A stretch of DNA of 64,000 bases. Origin: Ruegeria marina. Its GTDB lineage: Bacteria > Pseudomonadota > Alphaproteobacteria > Rhodobacterales > Rhodobacteraceae. The stretch covers positions 124,001 to 188,000 of the forward strand of contig NZ_FMZV01000006.1 of the NCBI RefSeq assembly GCF_900101475.1. The letters are read 5' to 3'. Below, piece after piece: positions 37,847 through 47,181 of this stretch (positions within the stretch are counted from its first letter, which is position 1; each line of letters opens with the position of its first letter). The position numbers were made by a program, and so were the translations under genes. Below the pieces are notes generated by a model that had not been told where the DNA came from, made no database searches, and saw nothing but the letters and a program-made list of their open reading frames with translations.

Positions 37847-38473
37847 CTATTGTTCGAAGGCGCTGGAGGTAGTTTCGATCTTGAGCGAGGTTTTCGGCTC
37901 TGCGCTCTTGATATATTCGCGATAGATGACTTCAGCATATTTGCCATCGAGAATGTTCGGATGGCGATCGAGGAAGCCGGACACCTGGGTAACGGTGCGC
38001 CGGTTACGGCGTTCGCGTTCACTGGTCGCAACGAGCGGCTGTGTTTCGCCATAGGAAACGGCCGCCTCAAGTCGTGAACGGCTGATTCCGCGGCTGGCAA
38101 AGAACGAGACCACGGCCTGCGCGCGGCGCATCCCAAGGCTATTGTTGTAGGCATTGGAGCCTACCGCGTCAGTGTGGCCATAGACTCGGAACCGCACTTC
38201 GGGGAATTGCCTGATCCAGTCCGCCTGCAGCGTGAGTATCTGCTGCGCCGACGCGTCCAACTGGGCGCTGTCAAAGGCGAAATTGATCTGGGTCGGCACT
38301 TCGCGGGCGAAGCGGTCAGCCAATGTCTGTGCATAGCTGCGTTCGCCGTTCATCATCTGGACATTGTTCAGCGTCGCATTGCCGAATGTGCCCGAGTCAA
38401 CCTGGTATCCGGCTTCCAGTCCGCAGGCGGACACAGTTCCGGCAACGCCCAGGCAGATCATCCAGTTCCGCAT
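37847..38473 (-). CDS. OmpA-family lipoprotein of the Tad locus
   Basis: A 208-residue protein. The signal ends at a lipobox (GTVSAC); the C-terminal domain (about 75-175) is OmpA-like, with VRFRVYGHTDAVGSNAYNNSLGMRRAQAVVSFF carrying the Asp and Arg that bind peptidoglycan. It occupies the slot of CpaD/RcpB in other Tad loci and may hold the secretin to the cell wall. The ATG at 38473 is chosen because GGAGG lies nine bases before it; the ATG at 38482 overlaps that site. Confidence 0.85.
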   Translation of the reverse strand: MRNWMICLGVAGTVSACGLEAGYQVDSGTFGNATLNNVQMMNGERSYAQTLADRFAREVPTQINFAFDSAQLDASAQQILTLQADWIRQFPEVRFRVYGHTDAVGSNAYNNSLGMRRAQAVVSFFASRGISRSRLEAAVSYGETQPLVATSERERRNRRTVTQVSGFLDRHPNILDGKYAEVIYREYIKSAEPKTSLKIETTSSAFEQ

Positions 38474-38489
38474 CGGTCCCATCCTCCGA

Positions 38490-39896
38490 TTACTCCAACA
38501 CGTAGCCGTAAGAGCCGCTGAAATCCTGGCGAGCTACCTCGGACGCGGCACCACTACGGGCGCGTTCCGTGCGCGTTGTCTTGCCGCGCAGGAACAGATC
38601 TGTCTCGCTCGGCGGCTTCACCCGATCGGTCGGCAGCGCGAGCGCCTCGCCCCTGGTAGGCGAAACCAGATGCGCGGTGATGATGATCACGAGTTCCGTT
38701 TGCGAGCGCTGATAGTTTGCGCTGCGGAACAGGGCGCCGAGCACCGGAACGTCGCCGATCCAGGGAAGTTGCGAGTTGTTGTCCAGGAATTCGTCTTCGA
38801 TCAGCCCGGCGATGGCAAAGCTCTCTCCATCCCGCAACTCGACGGTTGTCGAGGTTTCACGGCGCTGGAAGGCGGCAATGTCAAACCCGTTCACCGTAAC
38901 GGAATTGTTGGGATCAAGCGAAGATACCGCGGCCAGCAGTTCGAGGTTGATCAGATCGCCATCGACCACACGCGGGATGAAGGTCATCTCTACGCCGAAG
39001 GGTTTGTACTCGACCGAGAACAGCCCATCACGCTGTGCAACAGGAATGGGATACTCGCCGCCGGCAAGGAACTTGGCTTCCTGACCGGAAAGCGCCGACA
39101 GGTTGGGCTCGGCCAGGGTCCGAGCGACCCCTTTTCTTTCCAAAGCCTCGAGAAGCAGTCGGACCTGAGTGGCCCCCGCGCTGAAGCCAAAGAGAATCGC
39201 TCCGGTGTTTGCGTTCAGCGGAGGGATGTTGCCGCCAAGCGCATTGTTCAAGGCGGGCTGATTGTTCAGGGTGTTGATGCCGCCGATCGCGTTGCCGCCA
39301 CTGACGCCCAGCGAGGCGCTCAGGGATTTCGATACGGCGCGCTGCATTTCAGCAAAACGTACCTTGAGCATGACCTGCTGCACGCCTGCCACGCTCATCA
39401 GGTTCGAAACGCGCTCGGGCGCGTAGCGTTCGGCCAGATCAAGCGCCCGCTGCAGGCGCGCGGCGCTGGTTACCGTTCCGGACAAAACGATACCGTCATT
39501 GGCGGTGCGCACTTCGATCCGCTCGTTCGGCAGGATCTGCTTCAGGCGCTCCTTGAATTCCGTGACATCCGCCGAAACGCGCACATTAACGTTCGTGATC
39601 AGCCGCCCCCCGGCATCGAACAATGTCAGGGTCGTCAGGCCGGGCGATTTGCCCAGTACGTAAATCGTGCGGTCCGAAAGCGAAGAAATGTCGGCTATGC
39701 CCGCGTTCGCGATCGAAAGCTCTGCGAAGGGAGTTTCGCTTTCCACGACAATCGCCCGGTTCATCGGAACGTCCAGCGTTTCGGCCATGCCCTTTTTGAC
39801 TACGCGCAGGTCCTGCGCCCATACCGGGTCAGCCATGGGTGTCCATGCCAGCGCGAACCCGGCGACTGCCGCCTTGATCAATGCGTCAATTTTCAT
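38490..39896 (-). CDS. cpaC: Tad secretin CpaC/RcpA
   Basis: A 468-residue outer-membrane channel protein. The signal peptide ends near residue 28 (DPVWAQ). An N-terminal pilus/secretin domain (about 30-115) and a BON-like segment (VRTANDGIVLSGTVTSAARLQRALDLAE) come before the secretin core (about 230-430, GFSAGATQVRLLLEALERKGVARTLAEPNLSALSGQEAKFLAGGEYP). The ATG at 39896 gives a better signal peptide than the GTG at 39917. It forms the pore through which the Flp pilus leaves the cell. Confidence 0.94.
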   Translation of the reverse strand: MKIDALIKAAVAGFALAWTPMADPVWAQDLRVVKKGMAETLDVPMNRAIVVESETPFAELSIANAGIADISSLSDRTIYVLGKSPGLTTLTLFDAGGRLITNVNVRVSADVTEFKERLKQILPNERIEVRTANDGIVLSGTVTSAARLQRALDLAERYAPERVSNLMSVAGVQQVMLKVRFAEMQRAVSKSLSASLGVSGGNAIGGINTLNNQPALNNALGGNIPPLNANTGAILFGFSAGATQVRLLLEALERKGVARTLAEPNLSALSGQEAKFLAGGEYPIPVAQRDGLFSVEYKPFGVEMTFIPRVVDGDLINLELLAAVSSLDPNNSVTVNGFDIAAFQRRETSTTVELRDGESFAIAGLIEDEFLDNNSQLPWIGDVPVLGALFRSANYQRSQTELVIIITAHLVSPTRGEALALPTDRVKPPSETDLFLRGKTTRTERARSGAASEVARQDFSGSYGYVLE

Positions 39897-40090
39897 GTGA
39901 CCTGCCTTTCCGATCACGCCTCAGGTGCGGGTCTTTTCGCCCGATCTTTCCCATAGTGTGCGCGACCTGCCGTTTTTTTGCAAGAATCAATGCTTTTGCG
40001 TTCGATGTTTATGTGTGGATTGAGCAACAACCGAAAAAATCGGCCGCGGTACTCCGCGACCGATTGTCATGTCGTTTCGAAGATTTTGCA

Positions 40091-40948
40091 TCAGTTCGTG
40101 CACGGGATCGGGATATCCACGACATCGGCGCCGCGTCTGGTCCGGATGGTGCAGACCTTTTCCTCGACTGCTTCGGGCGCGGCTTTCAATTCCCCAAGGC
40201 CCAGCAGGCTGCGCTGATCGACTTCGACTGCAGATACCACGGTATCGTCATCGACACCGACCAGTGCCAGAGACAGACGTCCGGTGGTCTGGGCCTGTGC
40301 CAGGGCCGCTACCTGTTCCGGACGCGCTGCCACCGTCACGGTCCGCGCGATCATTGCTCCGGTCACGTCGCCCCCGGCGGATTGGTCCACGGCGACAATC
40401 TGGATGCTGCTCTGGATCAGGCGGGTAATTTCGCCCTGCGTACCCTCCAGCATACCTTTCAGGCCGCCGGTCCAGTACACATCGACCCTGTCACCCGGGC
40501 GCAGAAACCCGGATACGCCCGAGGCAACGTCGACCTTGATTGCAAAAGCGCGCATGCCGCGTTCCAGTTGCGAGGTCAAACCGGCGTCTTCACCAGGCTT
40601 GGTCACCTTGACGACCATGATCGCCTCATCCTTTTCGATGGCACGCAGAACGAAGCGGTTCTCCTCTTCGCGTTCTGGGAAAAGTAGAGAGGAATCGGTG
40701 AACGTACCCTCGGGAATGGCATTGACGGGCCATTTCACGACACGGACGTCTTCTTTGGTGAGGCGCTCGCCATAGCGAAGCGGCCGGGCTGCAACCAGGA
40801 CTTCCTGTGTCGGAACGATCTGGGCGCGGGCCTGGCGCTCGCGTGCGAGTTCGCTTTGATATGCGGAAATATAGTTCCGGGCCATCATCACCGCGCCACC
40901 GGCGAGTGCAATACCCACGATGAGGACAAGTCCAAATACTGCTCGCAT
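40091..40948 (-). CDS. cpaB: Tad pilus assembly protein CpaB/RcpC
   Basis: A 285-residue periplasmic protein with one N-terminal helix (MRAVFGLVLIVGIALAGGAVMMA). The SAF domain (about 50-110, EVLVAARPLRYGERLTKEDVRVVKWP) and the RcpC domain (RAFAIKVDVASGVSGFLRPGDRVDVYWT) are complete. The ATG at 40948 follows a near-perfect AGAGGTGAT ribosome binding site; the longer frame to 40984 adds 12 unconserved residues. It modulates secretin function. Confidence 0.93.
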   Translation of the reverse strand: MRAVFGLVLIVGIALAGGAVMMARNYISAYQSELARERQARAQIVPTQEVLVAARPLRYGERLTKEDVRVVKWPVNAIPEGTFTDSSLLFPEREEENRFVLRAIEKDEAIMVVKVTKPGEDAGLTSQLERGMRAFAIKVDVASGVSGFLRPGDRVDVYWTGGLKGMLEGTQGEITRLIQSSIQIVAVDQSAGGDVTGAMIARTVTVAARPEQVAALAQAQTTGRLSLALVGVDDDTVVSAVEVDQRSLLGLGELKAAPEAVEEKVCTIRTRRGADVVDIPIPCTN

Positions 40949-41026
40949 CCTATCACCTCTTTTCTGTACCCGCCATTTCGGCAAAACGACTGTTGCCGGC
41001 GGCGGGGTTCGGCTCGGTATTCATAG

Positions 41027-41092
41027 GCTTCAATTGTGTCAGAATGAGGGTTTCAACAGGCCGGTTGCTGGCCTACTGAGACCAATTGAAGC
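41027..41092 (-). promoter_or_regulatory. Foldable RNA segment between flp2 and cpaB
   Basis: Outer arms GCTTCAATTG (41027-41036) and CAATTGAAGC (41083-41092) pair perfectly over 10 bp. An inner hairpin, AGGCCGG-TTG-CTGGCCT (41058-41074), sits inside. It lies 27 bases after the second pilin stop and about 80 bases before cpaB. No T run follows, so it looks like an mRNA-stabilising or processing structure that separates abundant pilin mRNA from the assembly genes. Inference from pairing only. Confidence 0.5.
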
Positions 41093-41119
41093 TTTGTGGC
41101 CTGGTGGGGTTCAGGTCAG

Positions 41120-41308
41120 TCAGAGACCCGAACTCACCGTCACCCCGCCAATCGTATTTGATACGGCCGTAGAAACGTCTCCGGTCGGACCATTGATGGC
41201 TGAGTATGCAATTCCAGCCAAAGACACGACTGCAGCGGTCAGGACCACCCAGTCGACCGTGACGGCGCCGTCTTCGTCTTTTGTAAAAAGTTTGCAGCGT
41301 TTCAGCAT
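41120..41308 (-). CDS. Flp-type pilin (second copy)
   Basis: A 62-residue prepilin. The 14-residue leader ends in DEDG, and cleavage by CpaA would leave AVTVDWVVLTAAVVSLAGIAYSA as the hydrophobic assembly helix with a short polar tail. The usual Glu5-Tyr6 of Flp pilins reads Asp5-Trp6 here. GGAGGT lies just upstream of the ATG. It shares an identical 18-residue core with the first copy and differs in the tail, so the two arose by tandem duplication. Confidence 0.9.
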   Translation of the reverse strand: MLKRCKLFTKDEDGAVTVDWVVLTAAVVSLAGIAYSAINGPTGDVSTAVSNTIGGVTVSSGL

Positions 41309-41336
41309 GGCAGTACCTCCGTCGCGTTTAATTCAG

Positions 41337-41372
41337 AAAAAAGGGCCACGTCTTTGTTCAAAGACGCGGCCC
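41337..41372 (-). terminator. Strong intrinsic terminator between the two pilin genes
   Basis: On the minus strand, GGGCCGCGTCTTTG pairs with CAAAGACGTGGCCC (plus-strand 41359-41372 and 41343-41356; one G-U pair) and is followed by six T (41342-41337). It lies 26 bases after the first pilin stop and 29 before the second start. It should end most transcripts after the first pilin. Confidence 0.9.
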
Positions 41373-41397
41373 CGTTCTGATTTGGCGAGCCTGCCTA

Positions 41398-41586
41398 TTA
41401 GAGGCCGGTCGACGGCGTCACGCCGCTCAGTTCGGTGTTGATGGCGGTCGACAGAGTGCCAGTGCCGCTCGAGATGCCGTTGTAGGCGACGGCGGCCAGG
41501 GCCACCACAGCTGCGGTCAGCACGACCCAGTCAACGGTCACTGCGCCATCTTCGTCTTTGCGGAAGTTTTTGATGAACTTGATCAT
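41398..41586 (-). CDS. flp: Flp-type pilin (first copy, major pilin candidate)
   Basis: A 62-residue prepilin: leader MIKFIKNFRKDEDG, cut before AVTVDWVVLTAAVVALAAVAYNG. AGGAGGGA lies six bases before the ATG, a very strong ribosome binding site. It is the first gene of the Tad run and is followed by its own terminator, which fits a heavily made major pilin. Asp5-Trp6 replaces the common Glu5-Tyr6. Confidence 0.92.
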   Translation of the reverse strand: MIKFIKNFRKDEDGAVTVDWVVLTAAVVALAAVAYNGISSGTGTLSTAINTELSGVTPSTGL

Positions 41587-41940
41587 GGTTAGTCCCTCCT
41601 AAGGATCACAAGATTGTCTCTCAACCTCGCCGTCCGTCTGAACCTGCTCTCTCTCGTTGGCTCATGTCCGTCGCGGTATGGATGTATATTTGCCGGTCAG
41701 CCGTGGCAGGATTTGGGCCAAAACCAGAATTTTTCGGCACGCGCTTAACTTTTCCCTCACTTTTCGTATAAGCAATTGTTTTTGAATGAAAAAAAAGTTG
41801 AAAAGGATTTCATGCATTGGTTGTGCCGATGCGCAAAGGCTTCAAATGAGGCAAAATCGCCGTATTTGTGCAGGTTTTTCTGGCTTTTGGCGCCGTGTTT
41901 GAGCAGAAATACTTGAAAAAACATATCTAGAGGCGAGCAG
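41587..41940. other. 354-base gene-free region carrying the Tad and transglycosylase promoters
   Basis: A divergent spacer between the first pilin (minus) and the lytic transglycosylase (plus). It is clearly AT-rich at 41750-41820. On the minus strand TGGCCCAAATCCTGCC (41720-41705) has the GG-N10-GC spacing of a sigma-54 promoter but fits the full consensus only partly. The plus strand has no clear -35/-10 pair. No open frame with a ribosome binding site is seen. Confidence 0.5.
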
Positions 41941-42786
41941 ATGGCCCTCAGATACCTTTCGCTGATTGCGGGATTCGTCCTGGCGGTTGAACCTGTTGTT
42001 GTGTCGGCCGACACGCCACCGCCATTTCCCGAGGTCAAGCCCAAACGGATCAAGGCGCCAGCGCCGGGCAGCCGTCCGCGAGTCGATGTGCAGATCACCG
42101 CAGAAGAGCATGCGCGGGCGCCGGTTGGCCGCAGCGCACGACCGGTCGAAGCGACGGAAACGGACGAAGTTCAGGTCGCCGGGGTTGCTCCGACGCCCGA
42201 CAGGTTGGGGCGTTATGCCTGGTTCTGGGACAAGGTTTCCCCATCTCTGGAACAATCGACCCCGGCGCGCCTGGACGATATCCTGCGGACCTTGACCAGC
42301 GGCGGCGTGGATGCGCCGCGAATGCAGGCCTTGCAGGACATCGCACGTGCGCAGGGTCGTTCCATCCTGCGTTCGACGATCGGGACCGAGGTGTCTCCGG
42401 CTTTGGTCCTGGCGGTGATCGCTGTCGAATCGGCCGGCAAATCGGATGCGGTCAGCCGTGCGGGAGCGCAAGGATTGATGCAGCTGATGCCGGATACAGC
42501 CGCGCGTTTCGGCGTGACCGACAGCCTTTCGCCAGACGAGAACATTGCAGGCGGAGTAAAATATCTGGATTGGTTGATGGGGGAGTTCGGGCGCGATCCG
42601 GTCATGGTTCTGGCCGGCTACAACGCGGGCGAAGGCGCCGTGCGTAAGCACAGCGGCGTTCCGCCCTATGCCGAGACCCGCGACTACGTGCCCAAAGTTC
42701 TGGCCGCCTACCAGGTGGCGCGGGGCCTGTGTGCAACGCCGCCGCAACTGATCACCGATGGGTGTGTGTTCACGGCCCTGCAATAG
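41941..42786 (+). CDS. Lytic murein transglycosylase (SLT domain)
   Basis: A 281-residue exported protein. The signal peptide ends near residue 23 (VVVSADT), followed by a Pro/Arg-rich stretch, then the SLT domain (about 145-265). VIAVESAGKSDAVSRAGAQGLMQLMPDTA holds the catalytic Glu (ES) and the GLMQ motif, and VLAGYNAGEGAV the substrate-binding part. It cuts peptidoglycan to the anhydro form. Divergent from the Tad locus, it could open the wall for pilus passage, but this is inference. Confidence 0.9.
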   Translation: MALRYLSLIAGFVLAVEPVVVSADTPPPFPEVKPKRIKAPAPGSRPRVDVQITAEEHARAPVGRSARPVEATETDEVQVAGVAPTPDRLGRYAWFWDKVSPSLEQSTPARLDDILRTLTSGGVDAPRMQALQDIARAQGRSILRSTIGTEVSPALVLAVIAVESAGKSDAVSRAGAQGLMQLMPDTAARFGVTDSLSPDENIAGGVKYLDWLMGEFGRDPVMVLAGYNAGEGAVRKHSGVPPYAETRDYVPKVLAAYQVARGLCATPPQLITDGCVFTALQ

Positions 42787-42787
42787 A

Positions 42788-42814
42788 AAAGGCCCGCCGC
42801 AGGGGCGGGCCTTT
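42788..42814. terminator. Bidirectional terminator between transglycosylase and scoB
   Basis: AAAGGCCCGCC (42788-42798), loop GCAGG, GGCGGGCCTTT (42804-42814): a perfect 11-bp stem directly after the transglycosylase stop. The convergent scoB gene ends 17 bases away and probably uses it too. Confidence 0.88.
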
Positions 42815-42830
42815 AGGATTTTTCACCCGA

Positions 42831-43459
<629 letters not shown>

Positions 43460-43460
<1 letters not shown>

Positions 43461-44164
43461 TATGCGGTCTCCTTCTTGCGCACGGTGCGCTGCTCGATGC
43501 GCTTTTCATGCTCGCCCTGGATCAGGCGATGAACGTAGATACCGGGCAGGTGGATGCAATCGGGGTCGAGCGAGCCGGTCGGCACGATCTCTTCCACTTC
43601 GGCGACGCAGATCTTGCCGCAGGTGGCGGCCGGCAGGTTGAAGTTGCGCGCGGTCTTGCGGAACACCAGGTTGCCGGTCTCGTCGGCTTTCCAGGCCTTG
43701 ACGATCGACAGGTCGGCAAAGATGCCTTCCTCGAGGATATAGGTCTGGCCGTTGAACTCCTTGTGCTCCTTGCCTTCGGCGATCACGGTGCCGACGCCGG
43801 TCTTGGTGTAGAAGCCCGGAATGCCCGCACCGCCGGCGCGCATGCGCTCGGCCAGGGTGCCCTGCGGGTTGAACTCAAGCTCCAGTTCGCCCGAGAGATA
43901 CTGGCGCATGAACTCGGCATTCTCGCCCACGTAGGAGCTGATCATCTTCCTGACCTGCCGGGTCTGCAACAGGATGCCGATGCCGAAATCGTCGACCCCC
44001 GCATTGTTCGACGCAAAGGTCAGATCCTTGACGCCGGATTCCTTGATCGCCTGCAACAGCAACTCGGGAATGCCGCACAAGCCGAACCCGCCCGCCGCGA
44101 TCAGCATGCCGTCCCGCAGCACCCCGTCGAGCGCTTCGGTGGCGTTGGCATAGATTTTCTTCAT
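43460..44164 (-). CDS. scoA: 3-oxoacid CoA-transferase subunit A
   Basis: A 234-residue subunit. [21 protein letters not shown] is the CoA-binding signature of subunit A, and [18 protein letters not shown] is typical. The ATG at 44164 has GGGGGAG at good spacing; the frame upstream adds 17 residues without conservation. Co-translated with scoB. Confidence 0.95.
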
Positions 44165-44263
44165 GGAAACTCCCCCAATGACTTGGTGATTGCGCAGGTT
44201 TTGCCGCCACGTCATCGCGCTGTCAATGAGACGTTCACCGGGGGGTATTTCTACTTAACGAAA

Positions 44264-44286
44264 TGACCCGGCCGGGGACCGGGTCA
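44264..44286 (-). terminator. Stem-loop terminator after topA
   Basis: TGACCCGG (44264-44271) and CCGGGTCA (44279-44286) pair over 8 bp. On the minus strand it is followed by TTTCGTT. It lies 9 bases after the topA stop. The T run is short, so strength is moderate. Confidence 0.65.
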
Positions 44287-44294
44287 GTGCAAGC

Positions 44295-46946
44295 TCAGGA
44301 ACTGGGGGCCTTCTTGGCCGCAGTCTTCTTGGCAGAAGATTTGCTGGATGCGGCCTTTTTCGCGGTTTTCTTGCCGCCTCCGGATTTCGCGGATTTTTCC
44401 GCGATCAGCTGTACTGCCATCTCCATTGTGACATCCGAAGGTTCCACATCCTTGGGCAGGGTTGCGTTGACCTTTTCCCATTTGACATAGGGTCCGTACC
44501 GTCCGCTGAGAACATTGACCGCGCCGCCCAGTTCCGGATGCTCCCCCAACTCCTTGAGCGGAGCTGCAGCCGCGCCGCGCCCGGCACGGCCGGCAGCTTT
44601 CTGGGCCAGGACTTCGACCGCCCGGTTCATCCCGATGGTAAAGACCTCGTCCACCTCCTTGAGGTTGGCATAAAGCGAGCCATGCTTCACATATGGTCCG
44701 AACCGGCCGATCCCGGCCTCGATCATTGCGCCGTCTTCCGGATGCGGGCCCACTTCACGCGGCAGGTTTAGCAGCATGAGCGCCTTTTCGAGATCGAGAT
44801 CATCCGCGGACCAGCCGCGCGGCAGGCTGGCGCGGGGCGGTTTCTTGTTGTCCTCACTGACCTCGCCGCGCTGCACATAGGGGCCGAAACGCCCCGATTT
44901 CAGCCAGATCTCGTCGCCTGCATCCTCGCCCAGCATCCTTTCGCCGCTTTCGTCGGCATCGCCGCTGAGCGGGCGGGTATACCGGCACTCGGGGTAATTG
45001 CCGCAGCCGACAAATCCGCCGGTACGCGAGGTTTTCAGGTGCAGTTGCCCGGTGCCGCATTTGGGACAGATCCGCGGATCGGATCCATCCTCGCGCGGGG
45101 GGTACAACTGCGGGGCAAGCGCCTCGTCCAGCTTGTCCAGCACTTCCGAGATGCGCAGTTCCGAGGTTTCGCTGATAGCGGCTGAAAAGTCGCGCCAGAA
45201 CCGGCTCAGCAGGTCCTTGTAATCGCGTGATCCGGCGCTGACGTCGTCGAGTTGCTCTTCCAGATTGGCGGTGAACTCGTAACCGACATACTGGCGAAAG
45301 AAGTTCAGAAGGAAGATGGTGACGATACGCCCCTTCTCCTCGGGGATCAGCCGGTTCTTGTCCTTGCGGACATATTCGCGGTCCTGGATCGTGGTGATGA
45401 CCGAGGCATAGGTCGAGGGCCGGCCGATGCCCAGTTCCTCCATCCGCTTGACCAGCGTCGCCTCGGTATAGCGGGGCGGCGGCTGGGTGTGGTGCTGCAG
45501 CGCCAGCACCGACTCGTTCTCGGATAGGATCGCCTCCTTGGCGATTTGGGTGCCTTCGGTCACGGATGCAGTGCCGGTTGCCTTGGCAAACTGTTCTGCA
45601 AGAGACGTGCGGGAAAACACGGCCTTTTCCCCCTGCATGATCTGCGGCAGGCGGGCGTCGTCGTCGCCTTCGACATCGTCGCGACCTTCCTCGTAAACGC
45701 GCAGGAACCCGTCGAACAGCACCACCTGACCTGTGGCGCGCAGGCCCACCTGGCCATCGGCGCTGCCGATCTCGACCGTGGTCCGCTCCAGCCGGGCTGC
45801 CGCCATCTGGCAGGCGATGGTCCGCTTCCAGATCAGGTCATAGAGACGGCGCTGGTCCTCGTCCTTCAGCCTGAGCGCGGTGGCATCCTTGCGCATGTCG
45901 GTGGGCCGGATGCATTCATGCGCCTCCTGCGCGTTCTTCGCCTTGTTCTTGTACATGCGCGGGCTGTCGGGCACGTATTCCGAACCGTACCTGTCGGCAA
46001 TCGCGTCGCGGGTGGCGGCAACCGCCTCGGGTGCCATGTCGATCCCGTCGGTCCGCATGTAGGTGATGTGCCCGGCCTCATAGAGCCGCTGCGCCGCGCT
46101 CATGCATTGGCGTGCACCCATGCCGAACTTGCGGCTGGCCTCCTGTTGCAGGGTCGAGGTCATGAAAGGGGCGGACGGGTTGCGCGCGGCCGGTTTCGCC
46201 TCGACCGACTGGATGGTCAGCGCCCGGCTGGTAATCGCCTGCACCGCCAGTTCGGCCTGCGTGGCGTTCGTCAGGTCCATCCTGTCGAGCTTCGTGCCCG
46301 CCAGCGTGACCAGCCGCGCCTCGTAGCTCTGACCGCGGGGGGTCTCCAGCAGCGCCTTGACCGACCAGTATTCGACGGGCTTGAACGCCTCGATTTCCAT
46401 CTCGCGCTCGACGATCAGGCGCAGGCAGACCGATTGCACTCGTCCCGCGCTGCGCGCGCCCGGCAGCTTGCGCCACAGCACGGGCGACAGGTTGAATCCC
46501 ACCAGATAGTCGAGCGCCCGGCGGGCCAGGTAGGCCTCGACCAGCGGCATGTCGACCTGGCGGGGATGCTCCATCGCCTTGCTGACCGCATCCTTGGTGA
46601 TTGCGTTGAACGTCACCCGGCTGACAGCGGTGTCCTTCTTGATCGAACGGCGCTTGGTCAGGGCTTCCTGAAGGTGCCAGCTGATCGCTTCGCCCTCGCG
46701 GTCGGGGTCGGTTGCGAGGATCAGAGCGTTGTCCTTGGCAAGCGCGTCGGCAATCGCCTTGACATGCTTGCGGCTGTCCGCCGACACCTCCCAGGTCATG
46801 TCGAAATCATGCTCGGGGTCGACCGATCCGTCCTTGGCCGGCAGGTCGCGCACATGACCATATGATGCCAGAACCGTGTAGTCCGAACCGAGATATTTAT
46901 TGATCGTTTTGGCCTTGGCAGGGGATTCTACAACAACAACAGGCAT
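44295..46946 (-). CDS. topA: DNA topoisomerase I
   Basis: An 883-residue type IA topoisomerase that relaxes negative supercoils. The Toprim domain (VVVESPAKAKTINKYLG, ILATDPDREGEAISWHL) and the active Tyr296 (GHITYMRTDG) are present. A four-Cys zinc ribbon follows at about 620-650 (CPKCGTGQLHL...GCGNYPEC), then three C-terminal repeat domains (RFGPYVQRGE, RFGPYVKHGS, RYGPYVKWEK). The last 30 residues are a Lys/Ala/Ser tail, common in alphaproteobacteria, that probably binds DNA. Confidence 0.97.
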   Translation of the reverse strand: MPVVVVESPAKAKTINKYLGSDYTVLASYGHVRDLPAKDGSVDPEHDFDMTWEVSADSRKHVKAIADALAKDNALILATDPDREGEAISWHLQEALTKRRSIKKDTAVSRVTFNAITKDAVSKAMEHPRQVDMPLVEAYLARRALDYLVGFNLSPVLWRKLPGARSAGRVQSVCLRLIVEREMEIEAFKPVEYWSVKALLETPRGQSYEARLVTLAGTKLDRMDLTNATQAELAVQAITSRALTIQSVEAKPAARNPSAPFMTSTLQQEASRKFGMGARQCMSAAQRLYEAGHITYMRTDGIDMAPEAVAATRDAIADRYGSEYVPDSPRMYKNKAKNAQEAHECIRPTDMRKDATALRLKDEDQRRLYDLIWKRTIACQMAAARLERTTVEIGSADGQVGLRATGQVVLFDGFLRVYEEGRDDVEGDDDARLPQIMQGEKAVFSRTSLAEQFAKATGTASVTEGTQIAKEAILSENESVLALQHHTQPPPRYTEATLVKRMEELGIGRPSTYASVITTIQDREYVRKDKNRLIPEEKGRIVTIFLLNFFRQYVGYEFTANLEEQLDDVSAGSRDYKDLLSRFWRDFSAAISETSELRISEVLDKLDEALAPQLYPPREDGSDPRICPKCGTGQLHLKTSRTGGFVGCGNYPECRYTRPLSGDADESGERMLGEDAGDEIWLKSGRFGPYVQRGEVSEDNKKPPRASLPRGWSADDLDLEKALMLLNLPREVGPHPEDGAMIEAGIGRFGPYVKHGSLYANLKEVDEVFTIGMNRAVEVLAQKAAGRAGRGAAAAPLKELGEHPELGGAVNVLSGRYGPYVKWEKVNATLPKDVEPSDVTMEMAVQLIAEKSAKSGGGKKTAKKAASSKSSAKKTAAKKAPSS

Positions 46947-47181
46947 TTATCTGAAAACCTCATTCATCGGACACGGCGCGTTCTATGGCGGGGCAACATG
47001 TGGCGTGCAAGACCAGATTGTCAATCTGTGCCGTTTCGGCACGGTTGCACAGTCCGAGTGTCGGGTTTTCAGGCAATCCGGCGGGCCGGTTTGCGGCGGT
47101 GCCGGCTAGGGCGCCGATTCATGAAGGGTGGACGAGGCGGGCAGTCCGGCGCCATTTGCCGGAACCCCGTGCGCCGAATGT

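Noticed and set aside
41705-41720. Sigma-54-like promoter for the first pilin on the minus strand (GG-N10-GC)
   Set aside because: Only the core GG and GC plus a few positions match; with no enhancer site visible it stays below the level of a call and is mentioned only in the spacer entry.
45546-46865. A 439-codon plus-strand open frame inside topA
   Set aside because: Shadow of topA; no ribosome binding site and no domain.
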